Source of the DNA: Streptomyces tauricus
GTDB taxonomy: Bacteria; Actinomycetota; Actinomycetes; Streptomycetales; Streptomycetaceae
Length of the DNA: 64,000 nt
Assembly (NCBI RefSeq): GCF_014650955.1
Contig: NZ_BMVY01000006.1
Span: 124,001 to 188,000, forward strand
Direction: 5' to 3'
A program made the translations under genes and the position numbers. Every line of letters starts with the position of its first letter. Position 1 is the first letter of the stretch. The notes under the pieces are model-generated. The model saw only the letters and a program-made list of their open reading frames with translations. It searched no databases and was not told the origin of the DNA. This document shows positions 53,490-61,504 of the stretch, in pieces.

Positions 53490-55784
53490 ATGCTCTCGAA
53501 AGTTCTGTTGCGCCTGGGCGCGAACGCCGCCCGCCATCCCTGGCGGGTGATCGCGGCATGGCTGGTCGCCGCCACGCTCGCCGTCCTCGCCGCCGTCGCC
53601 TTCGGCGGGCGGACGTCGGACTCGATGACCGCTCCGGGACTGGACTCCCAGCGGGCCGCGGAACTGATCGAGCGGGCCCGCACCGGCCAGGAGGGGATGA
53701 CCGCCCAAGTGGTCGTCACCCCCCTCGACGGCGCTGTGACGTTCTTCGGCCATGACAGCGCGCGCACCGCTCTCACGCGGCTGCGGACCGAGGTGGAGCG
53801 GCTGCCGCACGTGCTCGGCACGAGCGACCCGGCGGGGGCGCTCGACGCGGGCGGGGACACCGCCGTGCGCGGCGGCCTCGTTTCGGCCGACGGGCGGATC
53901 GCGGTCGTCCGGGTGCAGTACCCCGACCAGAGCCGGCTGTCGGCCGACGACCTCGACGCACTCGTCGATCTCGGCGACCGGCTGCGCGCCGAACTCCCCC
54001 TGCGCATCGAGATGGGCGGGAACCTCTTCTACGCCTTCTCCGACGCCGACGGCGGCACGAGCGAGCTGATCGGCCTCCTCGCCGCGGCCGCGATCCTGTT
54101 CCTGGCGTTCGGTTCGCTCGTCGCCGCCGCGCTGCCGATCGGCATGGCGGTCTTCGGGCTGACCGTCGGGGTCGCCACCATGACGGTACTGGCGGGGGTG
54201 ACGGACGTCCCGACCTTCGCCCCTGTCCTGGGCAGCATGGTCGGGCTCGGAGTGGGCATCGACTACGCGCTGTTCGTGCTCGCCAGGCACCGGGAGTACC
54301 TCGCGCGCGGGCTCGATCCGCACGAGGCGGCCGGCCGGGCGGTGGCAACGGCGGGGCGGCCGGTGGTCTTCGCCGGCGGCACCGTCGTCGTGTCGATCCT
54401 CGGCCTGGCGGTCGCGAACGTGCCGTTCATGACGGTGGGCGGGTTCGCCGTCTCGATCGTCGTCATGATCATGGTGCTCGCGTCGGTGACGCTGCTGCCG
54501 GCCTTCCTCGGCGCGGCGGGCCCGCGGCTGGCCCGGGCCGGCCGGATCGGCCGGATCGGCCGGGCTCTGCGGACCAGGAAGCCGGGCCGACTCGCACGGC
54601 GGCGGGACCCGGCGGCGGGCGTCGCCCACGCCGCCGGGTGGCGTCGCTGGATCGGGCACGTCAGCCGGCACCCGGTGCCGTACGCGGTCGGCGCGGCGGG
54701 GCTGCTGCTGACCGCGGCGCTGCCCGTGCTCGGCCTGCGCGTCGGCCTGCCGGACGACGGCTCACTGCCCCCCAGCCGTACCGAGCGCCAGGCCTACGAC
54801 CTCGTCGCCGAGGGGTTCGGCCCGGGCACCAACGGTCCCCTCGTCATCGCCGCGGACCCCACCGGTGATCCGGGAGTGCTGGACCGACTCGTCGGGGCGG
54901 TCGCGGCGGATCCGGGCATCGCGTCCGTCGCGCCGACGCACATCGACCGGGCCACCGGCATCGCGACCCTCGTGGTGTTCCCGACCACCAGCCCTCAGGA
55001 CAAGGCCACGGCCGACACCATCGCCCGGCTGCGCACCGACGTGCTGCCCACGGCGACCGGGCCCGGTCCGGCCAGGGCCCACGTCGGTGGCGCCGCCGCG
55101 AGCCTGTCCGATGTGGGCCGACGCACCAGCCAACGCCTGCCGGTGTTCGTCGCCGCCGTGCTGGCGATGTCGTTCCTGCTGCTGATGCTGGTCTTCCGCT
55201 CGATACTCGTACCGCTCAAGGCGGTACTGCTGAATCTGCTGAGCATCGGGGCGGCCTACGGCATCATGGTCGCGGTCTTCCAGTGGGGCTGGGGAGGTGC
55301 ACTCATCGGGCTGGAAGCGACGGTTCCGATCGTGTCGTTCATCCCGATGTTCCTCTTCGCCATCCTGTTCGGCCTGTCGATGGACTACGAGGTGTTCCTC
55401 CTGTCCCGCGTACGCGAGGAGTACCTGCGCACCGGCGACAACGGCACGGCGATCGTCGAGGGCATCTCGCGCACCGCCCGGATCATCACCTCGGCCGCCC
55501 TCATCATGGTGGCGGTCTTCCTGTCCTTCGCCGTCGCCGAGGACCCCTCCACCAAAATGTTCGGGCTCGGCCTGGCCACCGCGATCCTCATCGACGCCAC
55601 GGTCGTACGCATGGTGCTGGTACCGGCGACCATGACACTCCTCGGCCGGAGCAACTGGTGGCTGCCGAACTGGCTGGACCGGATGCTTCCCCGCGCCCCT
55701 GAAGGCGAAAGGCAGAAGACTGCGCCGTTCCCCGCGCCCCTGAAGGCGAAGGACGAAAGACTGCGCCGTTCCCCGCGCCCCTAG
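53490..55784 (+). CDS. MMPL-family RND transporter with repeat-encoded C-terminus
   Basis: This 764-residue transporter has two halves, each with a large extracytoplasmic loop and about six helices (helix clusters about 15-40, 180-340, 390-410 and 545-700), typical of bacterial MMPL lipid or drug exporters. GIDYALFVLARHREYLARG and SMDYEVFLLSRVREEYLRTG are the conserved Asp-Tyr helices of each half. The start ATG has GGAGG about 7 nt upstream. The last ~30 residues after NWLDRML are translated from family A repeats, ending RRSPRP and stop. It is divergent from the two-component genes that probably control it. Confidence 0.92.
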   Translation: MLSKVLLRLGANAARHPWRVIAAWLVAATLAVLAAVAFGGRTSDSMTAPGLDSQRAAELIERARTGQEGMTAQVVVTPLDGAVTFFGHDSARTALTRLRTEVERLPHVLGTSDPAGALDAGGDTAVRGGLVSADGRIAVVRVQYPDQSRLSADDLDALVDLGDRLRAELPLRIEMGGNLFYAFSDADGGTSELIGLLAAAAILFLAFGSLVAAALPIGMAVFGLTVGVATMTVLAGVTDVPTFAPVLGSMVGLGVGIDYALFVLARHREYLARGLDPHEAAGRAVATAGRPVVFAGGTVVVSILGLAVANVPFMTVGGFAVSIVVMIMVLASVTLLPAFLGAAGPRLARAGRIGRIGRALRTRKPGRLARRRDPAAGVAHAAGWRRWIGHVSRHPVPYAVGAAGLLLTAALPVLGLRVGLPDDGSLPPSRTERQAYDLVAEGFGPGTNGPLVIAADPTGDPGVLDRLVGAVAADPGIASVAPTHIDRATGIATLVVFPTTSPQDKATADTIARLRTDVLPTATGPGPARAHVGGAAASLSDVGRRTSQRLPVFVAAVLAMSFLLLMLVFRSILVPLKAVLLNLLSIGAAYGIMVAVFQWGWGGALIGLEATVPIVSFIPMFLFAILFGLSMDYEVFLLSRVREEYLRTGDNGTAIVEGISRTARIITSAALIMVAVFLSFAVAEDPSTKMFGLGLATAILIDATVVRMVLVPATMTLLGRSNWWLPNWLDRMLPRAPEGERQKTAPFPAPLKAKDERLRRSPRP

Positions 55785-55792
55785 GTTCCCGC
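55687..55792. repeat. family A units inside and after the MMPL gene
   Basis: A partial core at 55687, then full cores at 55722 and 55763, 41 nt apart. The third unit supplies the MMPL stop codon (CCCCTAG). The spacers match those in the 49-kb array. Confidence 0.88.
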
Positions 55793-55842
55793 GCCCCTGG
55801 GGCGCCAGGGGTCGGGTGGTGGTGGTGGCGCACAATGGGTGT

Positions 55843-56232
55843 ATGGAATCCTCCGTTGCTCCGCTGGAACAGGCTCTTCATGCGGCTCGGGCGTTGGTGA
55901 TCGCCGATCTTGTCGCGGCGGAGGTCGCGGAGGCCGATGTCGTGTCGATGGTCGAGGAGTCCGTCGTGCAGCGGCGGTGGTGGGTGGAGCAGTGGCCCGA
56001 GGGCGTCGCGTACGTGGCCGGGCTGGTCGCCCAGGACGTACAGGACGCGTTGCTGGAGACGTACGGGCGGTGGCCGCTGTGTCCCGTCTGCGGTGACGGT
56101 GATCCCCACGCCCTGGAGGTGGAGCCGGAGCTGGGGCCCGACCCGCACTGGGTGTGTCACAAGGCCGGTGTGAGCGTCGCACCGGTGGGGGCGCTCGGAC
56201 CGGCCCTGGGGAGTGGAGCGAGTTCTTCGTGA
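55843..56232 (+). CDS. small hypothetical protein with zinc-ribbon-like Cys cluster
   Basis: This 129-residue acidic helical protein ends with CPVCGDGDPH...HWVCH (about 84-110), a possible zinc site. The family is unknown. Its stop overlaps the GTG start of the DUF4031 gene (GTGA), so the two are coupled and may act together. Confidence 0.75.
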   Translation: MESSVAPLEQALHAARALVIADLVAAEVAEADVVSMVEESVVQRRWWVEQWPEGVAYVAGLVAQDVQDALLETYGRWPLCPVCGDGDPHALEVEPELGPDPHWVCHKAGVSVAPVGALGPALGSGASSS

Positions 56233-56504
56233 CCGTGTACATCGACCCGCCCGACTGGCCGGGGCACGGCCGCATGTGGTCCCACCTCGTGAGTGATGTG
56301 TCCTTCGAGGAGCTTCATGAGTTCGCGCGGCGGCTGGGCGCCCCCGCCCGCGCCTTCGAGCGGGACCACTACGACATCCCCTCCCACCGGTACGAGGACG
56401 CCGTGCGGGCCGGCGCGGTGCGGGTGCGCAGCCGCGAGGTCGTACGCATCCTGCACGCGTCCGGGCTGCGCAGGCCGAAGGGGCGACCCGGCTCAGCCGC
56501 GTAG
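56229..56504 (+). CDS. DUF4031 domain protein
   Basis: This 91-residue protein fits DUF4031 in length and pattern: VTVYIDPPDWPGHGRMWSHLVSD, FEELHEFARRLGAPARAFERDHYDIP and RYEDAVRAGA. It is of unknown function with conserved His, Asp and Trp residues that hint at a small hydrolase. It overlaps the upstream gene by four bases and the convergent fusion gene by twelve. Confidence 0.85.
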   Translation: MTVYIDPPDWPGHGRMWSHLVSDVSFEELHEFARRLGAPARAFERDHYDIPSHRYEDAVRAGAVRVRSREVVRILHASGLRRPKGRPGSAA

Positions 56505-57572
56505 CTCGTACGCGTACTGCTCTCCGTCGTCGCCCACCGTGCCCACCCGGGTGAAGCCGACGCGGGAGATCACGCCCTGGGAAGGGGAGTTGGCGCGGTC
56601 CACCGTCGCGAGCAGGTACGTGACGTCCTCGCGGGCGAGCGCCCAGGCGGTCATGGCGCGCAGGGCCTCGGTGGCGTACCCCTTGCCGCGCGCCGACTCG
56701 GCCAGGTCGTAGCCGACCTCGGCGCGGCCCTCGTCGTCCGGGGCGCCGTGGAAGCCCATGCCGCCGACCGCGCGGCCGTCCTCGCGCCTGACCAGGACGA
56801 ACATGCCCCACTCGGGACGGTGCACGCCGGCCTCGTACGCCTTGACGACCATGCCCGCGGCGTCCCGCGTGCCCTGGAAGGGACCGCCCTCGATCCACAC
56901 GAAACCCCCGGTGCCGCCCGCGCTGAGGTCGGCGGCGGCCGCGGGGGTGACGCCCTGGAGGGTGAGGCGCTCGGCCGGTATGACGAGGTTGTTGCTCCAC
57001 TTCCAGCCGGTGAGGGGCGCGCGGCCGGGCAGTTCGCCGCGGCCCGTGGCCCACAGGAGGGTCCGCCAGTGGTCCGGGCCTGGTTCGGGGCGCACGTGCG
57101 GGAAGATCCGGGTCAGTACGTCGGCGCAGAGCGCGGCCAGCGGCTCGTACGCGATGCCCAGCCCCTCCGCCACGTCGTGCGTGTGCACGAGGACCTCGGT
57201 GACACCCATCGCGGCGAAACCCTCACGGTCCGCGCTGCGGAAGGGGTACGGGTGGAAGGCCCGCGCCTCTCGCGGGGTGGTGCGCACGGCGGCGGCGAAC
57301 AGGGCGCCGGTCGCCTCGATGACCTGGAGGACGTCCTCGGGGCTCTCGCACTCGTCGAAGGTGATGTCGAAGGGTACGTACCGGTCGGTGGGGCGGCCCG
57401 CCAGCTGGCCCGCGTACGCGACGAGGTCCGACGCGATGTGCTCCGCCGTCCTGCGGCAACTCCATTCGAGACGGCCCGCCCTGACGTCCCAGTCCCGGTC
57501 GGTCGCGCCCCGCAGGGCCGCCACCGCACCCGAGACGGCCTCTTCCACCTGGTCCCCACCCATGGCTCGCAT
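56493..57572 (-). CDS. fusion: mycothiol-dependent maleylpyruvate isomerase-like (DinB) domain + GNAT acetyltransferase
   Basis: This 359-residue protein has an N-terminal DinB-like four-helix domain (about 5-190: WSCRRTAEHIASDLVAYAGQLAG, TEVLVHTHDVAEGLG, the metal-binding His pattern of mycothiol-dependent enzymes). A C-terminal GNAT domain follows (about 200-359: GRAEVGYDLAESARGKGYATEAL, with the R-G-K-G-Y-A acetyl-CoA loop). The two activities are normally separate. The linkage suggests acetylation tied to mycothiol metabolism, but no substrate is known. Confidence 0.85.
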   Translation of the reverse strand: MRAMGGDQVEEAVSGAVAALRGATDRDWDVRAGRLEWSCRRTAEHIASDLVAYAGQLAGRPTDRYVPFDITFDECESPEDVLQVIEATGALFAAAVRTTPREARAFHPYPFRSADREGFAAMGVTEVLVHTHDVAEGLGIAYEPLAALCADVLTRIFPHVRPEPGPDHWRTLLWATGRGELPGRAPLTGWKWSNNLVIPAERLTLQGVTPAAAADLSAGGTGGFVWIEGGPFQGTRDAAGMVVKAYEAGVHRPEWGMFVLVRREDGRAVGGMGFHGAPDDEGRAEVGYDLAESARGKGYATEALRAMTAWALAREDVTYLLATVDRANSPSQGVISRVGFTRVGTVGDDGEQYAYELRG

Positions 57573-57617
57573 GCCGGTGAGGATAGGTGATCGGTTCGCG
57601 GAGCGGTTCCTATTTAT

Positions 57618-57760
57618 GTCCGCCCCGGCGTCGGTCCCGGTTCCGGCCTCGGTTCCGGTTCCGGCCCTGATCTCGGTTCCGGCCTCGATCTCGGCTCCGG
57701 TCCGGACCTCAATTCAGGCCTCCGTTCCGACCTCGGTTCCGACCTCGACCCGGGGGCCGG
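57618..57760. repeat. degenerate tandem repeat, GTTCCGGCCTCG-like, entering the MFS gene end
   Basis: Six- and twelve-nt units such as GGTTCCGGCCTCG, GATCTCGGTTCC and GACCTCGGTTCC repeat for about 140 nt. The last part encodes the C-terminal VEVGTEVGTEA of the MFS protein. It fills the gap between the fusion gene and the MFS gene. Confidence 0.8.
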
Positions 57761-58997
57761 CTCCGGTGACCACGCGCGACGACGTCCCGCGCCGGTACAG
57801 GCGCAGCGAGATCGCGGTCAGTACGCCCGCCGCGACGGTCAGGGCCGCTCCCGCCCACGCGGGGGAGGCGAAGCCGAGGCCCGCGTCGATGGCGGCGCCG
57901 CCGATCCAGGGGCCGCCGGTGTTGCCGAGGTTGAAGGCGGCCGTGGTGGTCGCGGCGGCCAGCGTGGGGGCGGCGGTCGCGACGTTGAACAGCCGGGCGT
58001 TGAGCGCCGGGGCGGTGTAGAAGGCGGAGACGCCGAGGAGGAAGGCGAGCGCGGCTGCCGCGACGGCGTACTGCGCGAGCAGGGCGAGCGTCACGAGCAG
58101 GACCGTCGAGGCCGCGATGCCGGACAGCAGCACTCCGAAGAGGTGCGCGTCCGCGATCCGGCCGCCGATCGTCGTCCCGATGAGCGCGCCGATCCCGAAC
58201 AGCGCGAGCACGCCCGGCACCCAGCCCTCGTCGAGCCCGGCCACGTCCGTGAGCAGCGGGGCGAGATAGCTGAACGCGCAGAAGACCCCGCCCGCGGAGA
58301 ACGCGATCAGCGAGATGGTGAGCCAGACCTGCCGGTCGCGGTAGATCCGCAGCTCGTTCCTGAGCCGGGGCCTCTCGGCGGGCAGCGGGATACGGGGGAT
58401 GAGGGTGGCCACTCCGACGAGCGCGACCGCGCTGGCCGCGCCGACCGCCCAGAACGCCGAGCGCCAGCCGAGGCTCTCGCCGAGGAAAGCGCCCGCCGGG
58501 ACGCCGAGGACGTTCGCGATCGACAGGCCGCCGATCATCACGGCGAGCGCGCGGGCCCGGGCGTTCACCGGGACCATGGCGACGGCGACGGCCGCGCCGA
58601 CGGCCCAGAACCCGGCGCAGGCCAGCGCGCTCACGACCCGGGACGCGAAGAGCACGGCGTAGTTCGGGGCGAGGGCGCCCGCGATCTGGCCGAGGCCGAA
58701 GACGGAGATGAGCGCGATGAGGGTGGTGCGGCGGGGCAGCCGGAGCGTGGCCACGGCCAGCAGGGGCGCCCCGACGACCATGCCGACCGCGAAGGCGGAT
58801 ATCAGCAGGCCCGCCCGCGGAATGGACACGTGCATGTCGTCCGCGACCGCCGGCAGGAGACCGGAGAGCATGAACTCGCTGGTGCCCAGGGCGAAGACGG
58901 AGAGCCCGAGGATGTAGACGGCCAGGGGCATGGGCGCGGGCTTGGTTTTTGGCGTGCGAGCGGGCGTGGGTGAGCCGGGGCTCGTGGGGACGGGCAT
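57714..58997 (-). CDS. major facilitator superfamily exporter
   Basis: This 427-residue membrane protein has about 12 transmembrane helices. AVYILGLSVFALGTSEFMLSGLLP at the start is typical of the Cmx/arabinose-efflux-type drug exporters of actinobacteria, and LAVATLRLPRRTTLIAL is the loop 2-3 motif. The substrate is unknown. I chose the ATG at 58997 (MPVPTSPGSP); ATG 58931 is a possible later start. The C-terminal residues are encoded by the tandem repeat downstream. Confidence 0.88.
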   Translation of the reverse strand: MPVPTSPGSPTPARTPKTKPAPMPLAVYILGLSVFALGTSEFMLSGLLPAVADDMHVSIPRAGLLISAFAVGMVVGAPLLAVATLRLPRRTTLIALISVFGLGQIAGALAPNYAVLFASRVVSALACAGFWAVGAAVAVAMVPVNARARALAVMIGGLSIANVLGVPAGAFLGESLGWRSAFWAVGAASAVALVGVATLIPRIPLPAERPRLRNELRIYRDRQVWLTISLIAFSAGGVFCAFSYLAPLLTDVAGLDEGWVPGVLALFGIGALIGTTIGGRIADAHLFGVLLSGIAASTVLLVTLALLAQYAVAAAALAFLLGVSAFYTAPALNARLFNVATAAPTLAAATTTAAFNLGNTGGPWIGGAAIDAGLGFASPAWAGAALTVAAGVLTAISLRLYRRGTSSRVVTGAGPRVEVGTEVGTEA

Positions 58998-59045
58998 ATC
59001 AGGTGCCAACCTTGACGGTGGACAGCCCATTCCACCGGGTGGCGT

Positions 59046-59696
59046 TCAGGCCGTCAACAGGGCCAGCTCGCTCGTCAGGTTGGCACGGGCCGGACCCTCC
59101 CATTCCCTTGTGCCGTAAGGGGTGTGGAAGAGGCGGGGCAGGTCGAGGAGCTGCCTGAGGATCGCGGCGCGGCCGTCACGGAAGGCGTCCGGGGGTACGA
59201 AGGCGTACTCCTCGCGGACCGCCGCCGTGTAGGCGGCGTACGCGTCGGAGGATGAGGCGAGGACCGCCAGGTCGGCGTCGCACAGGACCTGGCCGTTCGG
59301 GTCGTCACCGGCCGGGGCGTGCGTGACCGTCAGCCGGACGAGGCGGGCGACCTCGGCCGTGGCGGCGGCGGAGAGACCGGCCTCGGGAAGCGCGCGCTCG
59401 GCGAGCCGGGCCGACCGTTCCTCGTTCTCGGAACGGTCGGGGAGGTAGACCGCGTCGTGGAACCACGCGGCCAGCCGGACCAGATCCGGGTCGTCCGCGG
59501 CCTCCTCCAGCACGTCGACGTGGTCCAGCACCGCCGTGAGGTGGGCGAGCGTGTGATAGCGGCGCTGCGGCTCCGACCAGCGGGCGAGGAGGTTGTCGGC
59601 GTAGACGGTGGGGTCGGGGGCCGCCGCCCCACGGCTCCGGTCGAGGGCGTGGGACCAGCGGGTGCGCAGGGCGTCGAGATCGGGCATGCCTCCCAT
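59046..59696 (-). CDS. HD-domain metal-dependent phosphohydrolase-like protein
   Basis: This 216-residue helical protein has the HD pattern RRYHTLAHLTAVLDH (about 45-59), AAWFHDAVY (His-Asp pair, about 76-84), NEERSARLAE and a distant Asp in LCDADLAVLA. Such predicted hydrolases act on nucleotides or their derivatives; the substrate is unknown. The ATG at 59696 is favoured over one three codons later because GGGAGG would overlap the later start. Confidence 0.82.
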   Translation of the reverse strand: MGGMPDLDALRTRWSHALDRSRGAAAPDPTVYADNLLARWSEPQRRYHTLAHLTAVLDHVDVLEEAADDPDLVRLAAWFHDAVYLPDRSENEERSARLAERALPEAGLSAAATAEVARLVRLTVTHAPAGDDPNGQVLCDADLAVLASSSDAYAAYTAAVREEYAFVPPDAFRDGRAAILRQLLDLPRLFHTPYGTREWEGPARANLTSELALLTA

Positions 59697-59747
59697 TGTC
59701 CGCCCGGTCCATTGTCCGCCCGGCGCTCCGCCCGTAGCTCCGCTCGT

Positions 59748-60509
59748 TCAGAGGGGGTGGGCGGCCTCGGGCTCCTCGTACCTCCGGTACTCCTCCCGCC
59801 CGTACTCCTCCCGCGCGTCCGCCTCCCTCTCGTACTCGTTGTTCCCGTACTCCGGGCTCTCGTACTCCTCGGCCGCCTGCTCGATGAGGGCGAGGGACGC
59901 GAGAGGGGGCAAGGCGGCGGTCCCGAGCAGTTCGTGGGTGCGCGTGCAGCGGGTGACCACCGCCGGATCGTCCGACAGGCGGCCGGTTCCGGCGACCTGG
60001 ACGTAGGCGACGGGCGGGGCGTCGTCGAAGGTCATCAGCTTGAACGGGCCTTCGAGCCCGGCGTGCGCGCCTTCCGAGAGGGGCAGTACCTGGGCGATGA
60101 TCCGGTGGCGGCGGACCAGCGCGGCGATGTGGCGGAGCTGCTCGGCCATGGTGTGCGGGCCGCCCACCGGACGCCGTATGACGACCTCGTCCAGGATCAC
60201 CCAGTAGCGGGGGCCCGCCGGGTTGTCGAAGATACGGGCGCGGACCTGCCGGGCTTGTCGGGTCTCTCGGGAAGCCGGCCGGCCGTCGGTGGCCTCGTCC
60301 GTCCCGACCGGCTCGTACGCCTCCAGCACCGCGCCGCTGTAGTCGGCGGTTCTGAGCAGGCCGGGGACCAGGTCCGGTGCCCAGTCCTTGACCGACCGCG
60401 CCAGGCTCTCGAAGGCGACGACGTCCGCCGACGCCGGTCGCGCGTATTCCGGCGGGTGCGGGTGCGGGTGCGAATGCGGGTGCGGGTCGAGTCGCTCGGT
60501 CTCGGGCAT
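59748..60509 (-). CDS. DUF5753 domain protein lacking the usual N-terminal helix-turn-helix
   Basis: This 253-residue protein has a His/Pro-rich start (PHPHSHPHPHPP, about 9-20), then the DUF5753 domain (about 33-205: FESLARSVKDWAPDLVPGLLRTADYSGAVL, WVILDEVVIRRPVGG, PFKLMTFDD). A Glu/Tyr-rich tail (EEYESPEYGNNEYEREAD) ends it. In Streptomyces this domain is nearly always preceded by an XRE-type helix-turn-helix and paired with a DUF397 gene; both are absent here. Confidence 0.8.
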   Translation of the reverse strand: MPETERLDPHPHSHPHPHPPEYARPASADVVAFESLARSVKDWAPDLVPGLLRTADYSGAVLEAYEPVGTDEATDGRPASRETRQARQVRARIFDNPAGPRYWVILDEVVIRRPVGGPHTMAEQLRHIAALVRRHRIIAQVLPLSEGAHAGLEGPFKLMTFDDAPPVAYVQVAGTGRLSDDPAVVTRCTRTHELLGTAALPPLASLALIEQAAEEYESPEYGNNEYEREADAREEYGREEYRRYEEPEAAHPL

Positions 60510-60690
60510 GGCACAACTCCCTCTCGCGCGGCTGGCGTTGTCGGACGTCGCCAGGTCGAGGGTAATTGCGCACAGTGACGGTGTGTGCGCGAATGGTGAT
60601 ATCCGTTGATCTCCGTCGCGGGGCGCGTAGGCTGAGTATTGGACTAGACCTGTAGCCCGTCATCTGTAGCCGCCCTAGGGAAGAGGTCCT

Positions 60691-61383
60691 ATGAGCAAGC
60701 GTGCAGTCCTGGAGGTGATCGCCCTCGACGTCGAGGACGCGGTCGCCGCCGAGGCCGGAGGCGCGGACCGGCTGGAACTGGTCACCGACATGGCCGCCGA
60801 CGGGCTCACCCCGCCGGTCGCGACCTTCGCCGGGATCCGGGCCGCCGTCGGCATCCCGTTGCGCGTGATGCTGCGTCTGGCGGACGGTTTCGCGGCCGGG
60901 GACGTGGGCGCGCTCGTACGGGCGGCGCGGGAGTTGCGGGGTGCGGGGGCGGACGAGTTCGTGCTCGGGTTCCTCGACGAGAACGGGGAGCCCGACCTGG
61001 CCGCGCTGGAGTCCGTGCTCGCCGAACTGGACGGCTGCCGTTGGACGTTCCACCGGGCGATCGACCGGGCGGCCGACCGGGACGCCCTGCGCAAGCGGCT
61101 CTCCGACCTTCCCGGTCTGGACACGTACCTCACGGCGGGGGCGGTGGGGGGCGTGGACGAAGGGCTGCCGACGTTGCTCGCGGAGGCGGGGCGGCGGGGG
61201 GAGGCGGGGTATGAGCCTCAGCTTCTCGTCGGGGGTGGTCTTCGGCTGGAGCACGTGCCGGGGTTGCGGGGGGCGGGGGTTGACGCGTTTCACATCGGTG
61301 GGGCGGCGCGGGTCGGGGGGTGGGAGGGGGTGGTGTCCGCGGCGGCGGTTCGGACGTGGCGCTCCGCGCTGGACGCGGGGTGA
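60691..61383 (+). CDS. cutC: CutC-family protein
   Basis: This 230-residue TIM-barrel protein of the CutC family has LEVIALDVEDAVAAEAGGADRLEL (8-31), VMLRLADGF, DEFVLGFLDENGEPDL (about 88-103), TFHRAIDRAAD and the end GVDAFHIGGAARV. The family was linked to copper homeostasis, but the true activity is unsettled. The ATG has GAGG about 6 nt upstream. A family A hairpin follows and converges on the HelD-type gene. Confidence 0.9.
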   Translation: MSKRAVLEVIALDVEDAVAAEAGGADRLELVTDMAADGLTPPVATFAGIRAAVGIPLRVMLRLADGFAAGDVGALVRAARELRGAGADEFVLGFLDENGEPDLAALESVLAELDGCRWTFHRAIDRAADRDALRKRLSDLPGLDTYLTAGAVGGVDEGLPTLLAEAGRRGEAGYEPQLLVGGGLRLEHVPGLRGAGVDAFHIGGAARVGGWEGVVSAAAVRTWRSALDAG

Positions 61384-61395
61384 TTGTGGGGGTTG

Positions 61396-61483
61396 CGCGT
61401 TCCCCGCGCCCCTGAGGGCGAAAGGATTGCGCCGTTCCCCGCGCCCCTAAAGACCAGGGGCGCGGGGAACGGCGCAATCCTTT
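61396..61483. terminator. family A hairpin between cutC and the HelD-type gene
   Basis: A shorter core at about 61396 is followed by a perfect 28-nt inverted repeat (61421-61448 and 61456-61483, loop 7 nt) containing TGCGCCGTTCCCCGCGCCCCT. It lies between two convergent genes. Confidence 0.9.
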
Positions 61484-61504
61484 GCCTTTCGGGGCGCGGC
61501 CCGT

